From an uncultured Coriobacteriaceae bacterium (GTDB lineage: Bacteria > Actinomycetota > Coriobacteriia > Coriobacteriales > Coriobacteriaceae), in contig CALULH010000015.1 in the NCBI GenBank assembly GCA_944321435.1, positions 1 through 40,381 of the forward strand: DNA of 40,381 bases, written 5' to 3'. The position numbers and the translations under genes were made by a program. Positions 25,651 through 34,338 of the stretch are shown one piece after another (positions within the stretch are counted from its first letter, which is position 1; the number at the start of each line of letters is the position of its first letter). The notes beneath the pieces are model-generated. The model was not told where the DNA came from. It searched no databases and saw nothing but the letters and a program-made list of their open reading frames with translations.

Positions 25651-27036
25651 TTAGGCGACGTCCTCCAGCTCCGTTGCCGCAGCGGCGTCCTGCTCGGCCC
25701 GCTGCTCGGCCTGCGTGGCGGCGCCCGTCTTGCCCGCGGCCGTGGCCTCGGGCACGCGCGCGGTCTGCTCGGGCGTGATGGACATGCTCTGGAAGCGGTT
25801 CTGCATGTACGCGTTGTCAAAGTCGCGCGCGTAGAACTCCTCGACCGGCGAGCTGGGCTCTATGCCCGACAGGCGCTCGTACCAGCATTCCAGCGCCTGC
25901 AGCGTCATGACGCCGTTGGCGATCATAAGCGCGGCGCAAACCGCGGTGACCGAGTAGCGCAGCTTCCAGGGGATGAGGTTGATGAGCTTCAGAAGCGCCG
26001 GGAGGCAGAGCTTGATCCACACAAAGCCCAGCGCTCCCCACATGAGCATGAACGGCGTGCTGGTGCGCCCCTGCAGCAGCGCCGCCACGGGATCGGGAAT
26101 GCCGAAGATGGTCATGCCGGTGTAGTCCCAGGCCACCGCGCCAAACGCCATCTGCATGAACCAGCTGACGAAGAACTCGAAGGCCCCGCCGATCACCGCC
26201 GACACGAGGAAGATGATGAGGGGGTTGGCCTTGTAGAAGCGGTTGAGCGCCACCGTCATGAGCACGGCCCCGAAGCCGTAGATGGGCGAGAAGGGCCCGA
26301 AGAGCATGCCCGCGCGATCCTGGTATTCGCCGGGGGCCACCACGACGAAGTGGTAGACGGTCTCGATCACCAGGCCCAGGAAGCAGCAGACGACAAAGAC
26401 CCAGAACAGGTTGAAGAAGTCCAGCTCGATGAAGCCGCGGTCCCCTTTGGCGCGGCCAATGATGCCCGCCTCGGCCTCTTCGCGCGTCTGCAGGTCGCGC
26501 ATCTTGCGGCGGAAGCGGCGCTCGCGCACCAACGTGGGGTCGAGCGTGACCGACATGACGATGAGGATCAGCAGCTGCACGATGCCGCTGATGAGGTTGG
26601 CGCCGATACCGCGCAGCATGATGTCGATGAGCAGGCCGACGACGTTTGCCGCGATGAGGGCGTAGGCGAACTGCGCCGCGTGGCGCCGGTGGTTCTTGAG
26701 CAGGAGCACGCCGAACACCACGAGCGCGACGGCGTAAACCAGCATGTAGACGATCTCGACCACGTTGAGGATCAACGTCAGGGTCACGTTGTAGGCGCCC
26801 TGGAAGAGATCGTTGCCGAAGGTGATGAGCGCGTCGGCGGCAAGCGCCATGACCGCGAGCGCAACCACGCCGCCCACAAGGCAGATGACGCCGTACAGGC
26901 GCATGACGAGCGGGATCTTCTTCTTGCCATGCGCGCCGGCGGCGCCAAGGCCGGCCGATGCCGGGGCGTCCGGTGCGGCGCCCTTGGGCCTCATGTGCTT
27001 TGGCTGCGCCGTCTTGCCATCCTGGTGCCTGGTCAT
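25651..27036 (-). CDS. CmpB-like integral membrane protein (putative ABC-transporter type IV)
   Basis: A 461-residue protein with about eleven hydrophobic segments. The second half has the pattern of the DUF1113/CmpB family: GPFSPIYGFGAVLM, SAVIGGAFEFFVSWFMQMAFG and WDYTGMTIFG. The first half (after a 40-residue polar tail) has four to five helices and a basic segment RERRFRRKMRD. The C-terminal 70 residues are polar, ending Ala/Glu-rich. The ATG at 27036 has GGGAGGG upstream; the in-frame ATG at 27102 has no ribosome site. It is 241 bp ahead of the ParB-like/BMP gene. Function of the family is not known. The gap 25410-25650 holds no gene. Confidence 0.75.
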   Translation of the reverse strand: MTRHQDGKTAQPKHMRPKGAAPDAPASAGLGAAGAHGKKKIPLVMRLYGVICLVGGVVALAVMALAADALITFGNDLFQGAYNVTLTLILNVVEIVYMLVYAVALVVFGVLLLKNHRRHAAQFAYALIAANVVGLLIDIMLRGIGANLISGIVQLLILIVMSVTLDPTLVRERRFRRKMRDLQTREEAEAGIIGRAKGDRGFIELDFFNLFWVFVVCCFLGLVIETVYHFVVVAPGEYQDRAGMLFGPFSPIYGFGAVLMTVALNRFYKANPLIIFLVSAVIGGAFEFFVSWFMQMAFGAVAWDYTGMTIFGIPDPVAALLQGRTSTPFMLMWGALGFVWIKLCLPALLKLINLIPWKLRYSVTAVCAALMIANGVMTLQALECWYERLSGIEPSSPVEEFYARDFDNAYMQNRFQSMSITPEQTARVPEATAAGKTGAATQAEQRAEQDAAAATELEDVA

Positions 27037-27210
27037 TGCGCCCTCCCGTGTCCGCGCCAGCAGCGCTGGCAGGTTTGCAACGCGCTTATCGATGGCACCC
27101 ATGATACGGCATGCGGGCCGATCGGCAGTCCAAGATGCGCTCTCGCAGCAAGCAGGTCGCCTCGGCGGCGCGCGGACGGCGCCCTTCCTGCACGCTGCTG
27201 CCAGCCGGGA

Positions 27211-27243
27211 GCGGCGGACGCCGGCGCAACCGGCGCCCGCCGC
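27211..27243 (-). terminator. Hairpin after galK
   Basis: A 14-bp stem with one mismatch (GCGGCGGACGCCGG / CCGGCGCCCGCCGC) and a 5-nt loop lies just after the galK stop codon. No T run follows. It closes the alpha-galactoside operon. The remaining 170 bp to the next gene hold a possible TATCAT -10 near 27106 and nothing else clear. Confidence 0.5.
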
Positions 27244-27250
27244 CCTGTCG

Positions 27251-28501
27251 TTACAGCGCGCCCAGGCAGGTGGCGCCGATCTGGCGGATGCCGGTCACGT
27301 AGATGTTCTCGCGCCCGAAGTACGGCGCCATGAAGTCGATGTAACCCGCCGTGTGCTCCTTGGGGCAGGCGCACATGATAACGCCCGCAAAGCCGCCGCC
27401 GTGCAGGCGGCATACGCCCTCGCCCACGCGCTGCAGGTAGATCTGCGTGAGCGCCAGCGCCAGCGGGATGGGCTGCTCGGAGGTATCGCCCGCCACGTAG
27501 GCGTTCTGCAGCCACTCCCAGCTGGAATGCCCGCTGGCCTGGATCAGCTGCAGCACGCGGTCCTTGTCGCCCGCCTTGAGCGCCTCGACGGCCCCGTCCA
27601 CGCGCGCGCACTCCTCGAAGTAGTGCAGGGCGCGCAGCACGGCGCGGTCGTTGCCCACCTCGGCGCGGATGGCCGGCAGGCTCTCAAGCAGATCGGCCTC
27701 CTTGGCCTTGCAGAGGTTGCGCACGCCCAGCGCGCGGCCCACGGCGTGCATCTCGCCGGGCACCGACGAGTACTCCTCGGACAGGTCGGCGTGGCCCTTG
27801 CCGGTGTTGACGATCACCAGGTCCATGCCCAGCGCGTCATAGGAGAAGTCCACCTTCTCGTACGAAACGCCGTCGGAGAAATCCAAGAAGATGGTGCCAC
27901 CCGCCGCGCACGCCATCTGGTCCATAAGGCCCGACGCCTTCTCCCAGTAGGTGTTCTCGGCAAACTGGCCGATGCGCGCGTAGTCCTCGTACGTCATGGC
28001 GTCGCCGTTGAACAAATGGTCGATGATGGTGCAGACCAGCATCTCGAACGATGCCGAAGAGCTCACGCCCGCGGCGGGAATGACCTCGGTCGAGACGGTG
28101 GCGTTGAAGCCGCCCACGTTGAAGCCGCGGTTCTTGGCGGCCACGAGCATGCCGGCCACCAACGACACGCTGCCCTGGCAGTGCGGCACGCCGTCCAAGT
28201 TGGCGACGTCCACCACGATGGGATCCGGATAGCCCTCGCTGATGATGGTCACCGTGTCGGTGCCGTTGGCGGCCGCAGCCGCAACCGTGTCCATCTGAAT
28301 GCTGGCCGCCAGGATCTTGCCGCCGTTGTGGTCGGTGTGGTTGCCGATGATCTCGGTGCGGCCAGGGGCCGTGAAGTACTCCAGGTCGGCCGCGCCGAAA
28401 GCCTCGCGGTAGCGGTTCTTGAGGACCTCAAGGCGCTCGGAGGCCTTCTCGGCCGCGCCGCCGTAAACCAGCTGCAGCGTAACGTTGCTCACCGTGCTCA
28501 T
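27251..28501 (-). CDS. galK: Galactokinase
   Basis: Phosphorylates alpha-D-galactose to galactose 1-phosphate, first step of the Leloir path; cytosolic GHMP kinase. The 416-residue product has the galactokinase signature PGRTEIIGNHTDHNGG near residue 47 and the ATP loop AAGVSSSASFEML near residue 140; GGFAGVIM near the end is the third GHMP motif. The start ATG has AGGGGAGA upstream. It is the last gene of the alpha-galactoside operon, 94 bp after galT, with a hairpin in the gap. Confidence 0.96.
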   Translation of the reverse strand: MSTVSNVTLQLVYGGAAEKASERLEVLKNRYREAFGAADLEYFTAPGRTEIIGNHTDHNGGKILAASIQMDTVAAAAANGTDTVTIISEGYPDPIVVDVANLDGVPHCQGSVSLVAGMLVAAKNRGFNVGGFNATVSTEVIPAAGVSSSASFEMLVCTIIDHLFNGDAMTYEDYARIGQFAENTYWEKASGLMDQMACAAGGTIFLDFSDGVSYEKVDFSYDALGMDLVIVNTGKGHADLSEEYSSVPGEMHAVGRALGVRNLCKAKEADLLESLPAIRAEVGNDRAVLRALHYFEECARVDGAVEALKAGDKDRVLQLIQASGHSSWEWLQNAYVAGDTSEQPIPLALALTQIYLQRVGEGVCRLHGGGFAGVIMCACPKEHTAGYIDFMAPYFGRENIYVTGIRQIGATCLGAL

Positions 28502-28559
28502 GCGCTATCTCCCCTTCTGTTGGAGACGAATACGGACAAACTCTTACGAACTCCCCCGG

Positions 28560-28587
28560 GCGCGGGCGAGAAGCGCGGCGCCCGCGC
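28560..28587 (-). repeat. Hairpin in the galT-galK gap
   Basis: GCGCGGGCG and CGCCCGCGC form a perfect 9-bp stem around AGAAGCGCGG; the left arm and loop include GGCGAGAAG. No T run follows on the minus strand. It may modulate the ratio of galK to galT message. Confidence 0.4.
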
Positions 28588-28595
28588 TGTAGCCG

Positions 28596-30188
28596 CTACA
28601 CCGCGGCGACGAACCGGGCAAAGGCGGCATGCCCCGCGTCATCGTCGGCGAAGACCGCGCAGTGCTCCAGAACCTGCGCGAAAACCTGGCCGATCTCCTG
28701 CTCGACCACGCCGTCCAGCTCCGCACGGGCGGCGTCGTCCAAGCCCCTTACGTTCTCGGGCGCAAACTGCGGGTGCCGGGCGAGAAGCTCGGACGCCCAA
28801 ACGGCATGGGCGGCGACCTCGGGCACGGCGGCCGGGTCCTCGCCCGCGAGCAGAACCTGCTTTAAGCGGTCCATCTCGGAAAGCAGGCGAGCCGGCAGCA
28901 CCGCCAAGCCCATGACCTCGATGAGCCCTATGTTCTCCTTCTTGATGTGATGCAGCTCCGCATGCGGGTGGAAGAGCCCCAGCGGGTGCTCGGGCGTGGT
29001 ACGGTTGTTGCGCAGCACCAGGTCGAGCTCGAAGGCATCCCCGCGGCGGCGCGCGATGGGGGTGATAGTGTTGTGCGGCGTGCCGTCCGTCTCGGCGAGC
29101 ACGCCCACCGACTCGTCGGAGTAGCCGCGCCACGCCGCAAGGATCTTGCTCGCCAGATCGACCAAGCGCGCCGGATCGGCGCCGTCCAGGCGGATCACCG
29201 ACATGGGCCAGTTCACCATGCCGGCCTCCACGTCGTCGAACCCGTCGAACGCGATCTTCTCGCGCAGGCCGGCCCGGGCCATGGCGAACTCGTAGCAGCC
29301 GCCTTGGTAGTGCTCGTGGGTCAGGATGGATCCGCCCACGATGGGCAGGTCGGCGTTGGATCCCACCGTGTAGTGCGGGAACTTCTCGATAAACTCCATA
29401 AGCCGTACGAACGTGGTCCGGTCGATCCTCATGGGGGTGTGCTGCTCGGACAGCACGATGCAGTGCTCGTTGTAGTACACGTACGGGCTGTACTGCAGGT
29501 ACCAGCGCTCGCCCGCCAACATCAGCGGAATAAGGCGGATGTTCTCGCGCGCCGGATGGTCCAAGCGGCCGGCGTATCCCAGGTTCTCGGGGCACAGCTG
29601 GCAGCGCGGATAGGGCTCGGCGGAGGCTCCCGCCTTCTGGTTCTCAAGCGCCGCGGCGATGGCCTTGGGGTCCTTCTCGGGCTTGGAAAGGTTAATGGTT
29701 ATGTCGAGGTCGCCGTACTTGGTCGGCGTGACCCACTTGCGGTCGCGCGCGATGCGGTACGTGCGAATGTAATCGGAATCCTGCGCCAAGCGGTAGAAAT
29801 AGTCCGTCGCCGCGAGCGGGGACTCTTCGTAACGTTGCCAGAACGTGCGCACCACCTGGCTCGGGCGCGGCGTGAGGCAGCCCATGACGCGGGTGTCGAG
29901 AAGATCGCGGCTGGCGATGCCCGGGTCGCACGCGCCGCGCGCAACCGCATCGTCAAGCAGCGCCTTCAGGATCCGCTCGAGCTCGGGGCGCTCCTCGGCG
30001 GGGCGCTCGCGCACGGCGTCTACCTCCCGGGCCGGCACGAACGCGCCGGTGGGCTGGTAGCCGAGCGCGTCCATGACGCCGTTTGCCGCCCATACAGTGT
30101 CCTCGGGCTCGATCAAGCCCCTATCCAGCGCATAGGCGATAAGCTCCGCCACCGCGCGCTCAACGCTACCGAGGTCATTCTCAGCCAT
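28596..30188 (-). CDS. galT: Galactose-1-phosphate uridylyltransferase, type 2 (Firmicutes-like)
   Basis: Exchanges UMP between UDP-glucose and galactose 1-phosphate in the Leloir path; cytosolic. The 530-residue length and the sequence (MGCLTPRPSQVVRTFW, CQLCPENLGYAGRLDHPARENIR in the first half, GGSILTHEHYQGG and LFHPHAELHHIKKENIG in the second) fit the long GalT class found in Firmicutes and not the 350-residue E. coli class. The start ATG follows AGAGGGG. It lies between aga and galK in the same orientation, 100 bp after aga. Confidence 0.94.
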   Translation of the reverse strand: MAENDLGSVERAVAELIAYALDRGLIEPEDTVWAANGVMDALGYQPTGAFVPAREVDAVRERPAEERPELERILKALLDDAVARGACDPGIASRDLLDTRVMGCLTPRPSQVVRTFWQRYEESPLAATDYFYRLAQDSDYIRTYRIARDRKWVTPTKYGDLDITINLSKPEKDPKAIAAALENQKAGASAEPYPRCQLCPENLGYAGRLDHPARENIRLIPLMLAGERWYLQYSPYVYYNEHCIVLSEQHTPMRIDRTTFVRLMEFIEKFPHYTVGSNADLPIVGGSILTHEHYQGGCYEFAMARAGLREKIAFDGFDDVEAGMVNWPMSVIRLDGADPARLVDLASKILAAWRGYSDESVGVLAETDGTPHNTITPIARRRGDAFELDLVLRNNRTTPEHPLGLFHPHAELHHIKKENIGLIEVMGLAVLPARLLSEMDRLKQVLLAGEDPAAVPEVAAHAVWASELLARHPQFAPENVRGLDDAARAELDGVVEQEIGQVFAQVLEHCAVFADDDAGHAAFARFVAAV

Positions 30189-30288
30189 AGCCGACCCCTC
30201 TCATTCAAGAATGCGCGGGCACGGTGCCCACGCCAACAATCGTAAGCGAAACAAACGCACCGAAACGTCCGAGATCGGCAAACGCGTC

Positions 30289-32493
30289 TCAGCAGTCCGC
30301 AGCGTCGGTTCGTACAAAGTGGTACATGCGCGTCACGTACGGCGCGCTGCCCACCGGCAGCGGGATGCCCATGTCCATGAGCGCATCGGCCGGGTACACG
30401 TTGCCCGAGGTGGCCTCGCGGTAGAGCGCGCCCGGGGTGAGCCCGCGCGGCACCACGTAGTTGGCCACGCCGTAGCCCTCAACCTCGAGCACCACCGCGC
30501 ACACGATGGCCTCGCTGCCGTCCTCGGCCGCGAACTCCCACGAGCACACCATGTCCTTCTTGGGCGAGGAGAGCCGGTAGTACAGGCCCTCGCGCACCAA
30601 GGGGTCGATCTCGCGGTAAGTCTTGATCTGGTCTTTGATGATCTCGCAGGCGCGCTCCGGCAGCTCCATCAGGTCGAGCTCGTAGCCGAAGCCACCGCCC
30701 GCCATAGCCACCACGCCGCGCGTGGTGAGCGGCACGTCGCGCCCGTTGATCTCGTTGGGCGAGGCCGACACGTGCGCGCCCATGGTCGAGCACGGGTAAC
30801 CGAAGGACGTGCCGTACTGGATGGTCATGCGGTCGTGCGCGTCGGTGTTGTCGGAGGTCCAGATCTGCGGGGTGTAGTACAGCATGCCCGCGTCGAAGCG
30901 GCCGCCGCCGGACGCGCATCCCTCGAAGAGCATGTCGGGGTAGCGCTGCACCAGGCGCTCGAGCAGGTCGTACAGGCCCAGAATGTAATCGTAGAGCACC
31001 TTGCCCTGGTCACTCGCGCAGCGGGAGTACACGTCCACGATGGAACGGTTGTAGTCCCACTTCACGTACTCGATGTTGGCGGAGTCGAAGACGGCACACA
31101 GCTGGTTGAAGATGTTGTCGCGCACGTCGGCGCGGCTCATGTCGAGCACCAGCTGGTCGCGGCCGAGCACGGGATCCTTCCCCGGGATCGCCAGCGCCCA
31201 GTCCGGGTGCGCCCGGTACAGGTTGCTGTCCTCGCTCACCATCTCGGGCTCGACCCAGATGCCGAACTTCACACCCATGGCGTTCACGTAGTCGACGAGC
31301 TGCGAGAGCGGGCCGCCAAGCTTCTGCTCGTTCACCGTCCAGTCGCCGAGCGAGCGCATGTCGTCGTAGCGGTTGGCGAACCAGCCGTCGTCCATCACGA
31401 GCATGTCGATGCCGAGCTCAGCCGCCTTGCCGGCGAGGCGCGCCAGCGAGTCGCCGTCGAAGTCGAAGTACGCGGCCTCCCAGCTGTTGATGAGAACCGG
31501 GCGCGGGCGGTCGCGCCAGGGGCCGCGGCACACGTGCTTGCGGATGCAGCGGTGCAGGTTGTGCGAGATCTTCTCGACGCCGGCGTTGGAGAAGGTCATG
31601 ATGACCTCCGGCGCAATGAGCTGCTCGCCGGGCTCGAGCGGGTAGGAGAACTGCTCGTCAGAGAGGCCCATCTGCATGCGAACCTGCTCGTACTGGTCCT
31701 TCTCGACCTCGGCGAGGAAGCTGCCGGAGTACACGAAGCTCATGGACCAGGCGCGGCCGGAGGTCTCGGTGGCATCGCGGTCGCACAGGATCATGAGCGG
31801 GTTGTACTGGTTGGAGGACATGCCGCGGCGACTCCCCACCGAGAACGATCCGTGGCTCACAGGGCAGCGGCTGGGGCGGCGTTCCATGGCGTGGCGGCCG
31901 TTGAAGGTGATGACGTCGAAGCTGCCGTGCACCATGTCCAGGCAGGCGGTTTGCGCGCGCTTTACCACAACCTTGGCCGGGCCGGCGTTGCGGATGATCG
32001 CCGCACGGGTGATGACGTCGATCTTAGGCAGCACGCCGTAGAGCAGCTCGACCTCAAGGCCCAGGCGCTTGTCGGCCAGGGTGATGGAAAGCGAGCGGGC
32101 CTCGTCGTCGGCCGACTCGGAGTACACGGCGGGCAGGCCCTTGAGGGCGTACTTGCCGTCGCGGATCTCGTGGCGCACGTAGCGCAGATCGCACCCGAAG
32201 GTGCCGTTGGCGTCGCGCACCACCAGCAGGGTGTTGCGCATGTCGCCGCCGCCTTGGAAGGGATACTCCTGCGGCAGCACATCGAGCGAGTAAGTGCGGT
32301 CGGCCACGTCGTGCGGGCTCGCGCACATACCGCTGCGATCGGCGTAGGTCACCACGTAGCCCATCTGGCCTTCGGTGCGGGCGCCGTAGTACAGGTGCAC
32401 CAGATATCCGTGCTCGTCCACCCGCATCTGGTACGTGGTGTGGTCGGTGTGGATGGTGAAGGTCTTGGTTGTGCTGTCATAGAGCAACGACAT
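30289..32493 (-). CDS. aga: Alpha-galactosidase, glycoside hydrolase family 36
   Basis: Releases galactose from alpha-1,6-galactosides such as melibiose and raffinose; no signal peptide, so it acts on imported sugar. The 734-residue product has the GH36 nucleophile aspartate in VKWDYNRS and the acid/base aspartate in WTSDNTDA, with CASGGGRFD between them and MDDGWF earlier. Length fits the 720-750 residue intracellular class. I chose the ATG at 32493, with CGGGAG upstream; 18 upstream codons in frame are unlike the family. It follows the permease genes after a 112-bp gap with a strong hairpin. Confidence 0.96.
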   Translation of the reverse strand: MSLLYDSTTKTFTIHTDHTTYQMRVDEHGYLVHLYYGARTEGQMGYVVTYADRSGMCASPHDVADRTYSLDVLPQEYPFQGGGDMRNTLLVVRDANGTFGCDLRYVRHEIRDGKYALKGLPAVYSESADDEARSLSITLADKRLGLEVELLYGVLPKIDVITRAAIIRNAGPAKVVVKRAQTACLDMVHGSFDVITFNGRHAMERRPSRCPVSHGSFSVGSRRGMSSNQYNPLMILCDRDATETSGRAWSMSFVYSGSFLAEVEKDQYEQVRMQMGLSDEQFSYPLEPGEQLIAPEVIMTFSNAGVEKISHNLHRCIRKHVCRGPWRDRPRPVLINSWEAAYFDFDGDSLARLAGKAAELGIDMLVMDDGWFANRYDDMRSLGDWTVNEQKLGGPLSQLVDYVNAMGVKFGIWVEPEMVSEDSNLYRAHPDWALAIPGKDPVLGRDQLVLDMSRADVRDNIFNQLCAVFDSANIEYVKWDYNRSIVDVYSRCASDQGKVLYDYILGLYDLLERLVQRYPDMLFEGCASGGGRFDAGMLYYTPQIWTSDNTDAHDRMTIQYGTSFGYPCSTMGAHVSASPNEINGRDVPLTTRGVVAMAGGGFGYELDLMELPERACEIIKDQIKTYREIDPLVREGLYYRLSSPKKDMVCSWEFAAEDGSEAIVCAVVLEVEGYGVANYVVPRGLTPGALYREATSGNVYPADALMDMGIPLPVGSAPYVTRMYHFVRTDAADC

Positions 32494-32547
32494 GGCAACT
32501 CCCGTTGATAACGTGTGTGTGCAGGCACTCGCCCCGTTTTCACACAA

Positions 32548-32575
32548 CTCGGGCCCCTTGGGAAAGGGGCCCGAG
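32548..32575 (-). terminator. Intercistronic hairpin between the permease gene and aga
   Basis: CTCGGGCCCCTT and AAGGGGCCCGAG form a perfect 12-bp stem with a 4-nt loop. On the minus strand TTGTGTGAAAA follows. It probably causes partial termination or protects the upstream transporter message, giving different levels of transporter and enzymes. Confidence 0.55.
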
Positions 32576-32605
32576 CGCAGGAGAGGGGACGAGCTCGGGT
32601 ATATG

Positions 32606-33457
32606 CTACTTCACGGCTCCGTTAGTGACGCCGCTGATGATCTGCTTCTGGGCAAAAATGTAGAAGATGATCATCGGGAGCATGGCGAGCAAGTACGAGG
32701 CGAACGCCAGGTTGTAGTCGGTGGCAAACGCCGTCTGGAAGCTCATCTGCGCGAGCGGCAGGGTGTTGACGCCCGAGCCGCCCATGATGACGAGCGGGGT
32801 CATGACGTCGTTCCACACGGCCAGGCCGGTGAGGATAGCCACGGTGGCGTGCATGGGCTTCATGAGCGGGAAGATGATCTTCCAGTAGGTGCTCCAGGTG
32901 CTGGCGCCGTCAACGCGGGCGGCCTCCTCGAGCGCAATGGGAATGTTGCGCAGGTAACCGGTGTAGAGCATGACGTCCATGGGCATGTAGAACACCACGT
33001 AGAGGATCATCACGCCGACCATGTTGTCCAAGTGCAGGATGGCGGTCTGCTTGACGAGCGGCATCATGAGGATCGCAAAGGGCACGTACATACCGGCGAT
33101 GATGAAGTAGTACGAGGCCTTGAAGAGCTTCTTGCGGTCCATGTTGCGGCCGATGGCGTAGGCGGCCAGGCTGTGGATAAGCACGGAGACCACGACGGCG
33201 ACCACGGTGATGATCAGCGAGTTCATGAACGAGTTGAAGAAGTCCGTGACCTGGATGGCCTCGATGAAGTTGTCGAGGCTCCAGGTGGCCGGCAGGGACA
33301 GGATGCCCGCGAGGTCGGTGGACATGCCGTCCTTGAAGGCGATGACCACGGCCATGTAGAGCGGGAAGATGATGGTGATGAGGCCGATAAGGAGCAGGAT
33401 GGTTACAGGCCAGTTGACCTTCTCCTTGACCTTAGCGCCGAATGCGTCTTTAGCCAT
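32606..33457 (-). CDS. Sugar ABC transporter permease, MalG/RafG type
   Basis: One of two membrane subunits of the carbohydrate importer (CUT1 family). The 283-residue product has about six helices and the EAA loop EEAARVDGASTWSTYWKIIFPLMKP, which docks on the ATPase. The ATG at 33457 shares one base with the stop of the preceding permease gene (TAATG), and AGAGGAG lies upstream. The substrate, probably raffinose, melibiose or related alpha-galactosides, is inferred from aga, galT and galK in the same operon. Confidence 0.92.
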   Translation of the reverse strand: MAKDAFGAKVKEKVNWPVTILLLIGLITIIFPLYMAVVIAFKDGMSTDLAGILSLPATWSLDNFIEAIQVTDFFNSFMNSLIITVVAVVVSVLIHSLAAYAIGRNMDRKKLFKASYYFIIAGMYVPFAILMMPLVKQTAILHLDNMVGVMILYVVFYMPMDVMLYTGYLRNIPIALEEAARVDGASTWSTYWKIIFPLMKPMHATVAILTGLAVWNDVMTPLVIMGGSGVNTLPLAQMSFQTAFATDYNLAFASYLLAMLPMIIFYIFAQKQIISGVTNGAVK

Positions 33458-34326
33458 TACAGTTGCTCCTCTCTGCTGTTCAGGAAGCGCGTCTGCAGGA
33501 TGGAGATCACGGCGATGAGGATGAAGAAGATCACCGCGTTGGCGCACTGGTAACCGAACTGGCCGCCTGACAGACCGTTGTTGTAGATGAGGTAGGAGAT
33601 CGACTCAGTGGACTGCGCCGGGCCGCCCGAGGTCATGGCGACGATCTGGTCGAAGACCATGAGCATGTTCTTCATCACGAGCACCATGTTGGTGGTGACG
33701 CTGGGCATGATGAGCGGCAGGGTCAGGTAGCGGAACTGGTTCCAACCGGTGGCGCCGTCCAGGCTGCCGGCCTCGTAGACGTCCTCGGGCACCGATTGCA
33801 GGCCCGTGATGTAGATGATGGTGGTCTGCGCGCAGCTCTGCCAAACGAGCACGACCACGATGGCGATCCACGCCAGGTTGGGATCGGCCAGGATGGAACT
33901 CGTGCCGGTGAGGGCCGGGACGATGTAGGTGAAGAAGTAGCTGAACACGTAGCCGACGACCAAGGCGCCCAGGATCTGGGGCACGAAGTACAGGGCCCTG
34001 AAGGCGCTCTTGAACTTGATCTTGCTGTTGAGGCCCAACGCCAGCACGAGCGAGATCACGTTGGTCAGGATCGTGGCGACAACCGCTACCTTGAAGGTGA
34101 ACAGGTAGGAGTTGCCAATGCGCACGTCGCTGAACATGTCGATGTAGTTCTGCACGCCCACGATGTTGAAGGCGCCGTAACCCTTGGAGTCCGTGAAGCT
34201 GTACAGGAAGCCCGTGATGAGCGGGATCGTGTTGAACGCAACGAACAGAATAAGGATCGGGATGAGGATCGCGTAGAAGGTCTTATCGCGACCGGCCCCT
34301 ACCTTGCTCTTTGCAAGACTTGCCAT
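33457..34326 (-). CDS. Sugar ABC transporter permease, MalF/RafF type
   Basis: The other membrane subunit of the CUT1 importer. The 289-residue product has about six helices starting at residue 17 (FYAILIPILILFVAF) and the EAA loop EAGSLDGATGWNQFRYLTLPLIMPS. The start has AAGGAGG upstream and lies 12 bp after the binding-protein gene. Its stop overlaps the start of the next permease gene, so translation is coupled. Confidence 0.92.
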   Translation of the reverse strand: MASLAKSKVGAGRDKTFYAILIPILILFVAFNTIPLITGFLYSFTDSKGYGAFNIVGVQNYIDMFSDVRIGNSYLFTFKVAVVATILTNVISLVLALGLNSKIKFKSAFRALYFVPQILGALVVGYVFSYFFTYIVPALTGTSSILADPNLAWIAIVVVLVWQSCAQTTIIYITGLQSVPEDVYEAGSLDGATGWNQFRYLTLPLIMPSVTTNMVLVMKNMLMVFDQIVAMTSGGPAQSTESISYLIYNNGLSGGQFGYQCANAVIFFILIAVISILQTRFLNSREEQL

Positions 34327-34338
34327 GCCATATCCTCC

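Noticed and set aside
25410..25820. N-terminal extension of the BMP-like protein
   Set aside because: The extra 137 residues are Arg/Pro-rich low-complexity sequence that overlaps the 3' end of the CmpB-like gene; family likeness starts at the ATG at 25409.
27037..27102. Upstream ATG at 27102 as start of the CmpB-like protein
   Set aside because: No ribosome site precedes it, while the ATG at 27036 has GGGAGGG at the right distance.
29829..29846. A third copy of the central palindrome (GTAACGTTGCCAGA) inside galT
   Set aside because: It is a short match inside a conserved coding stretch, without any of the flanking motif copies.
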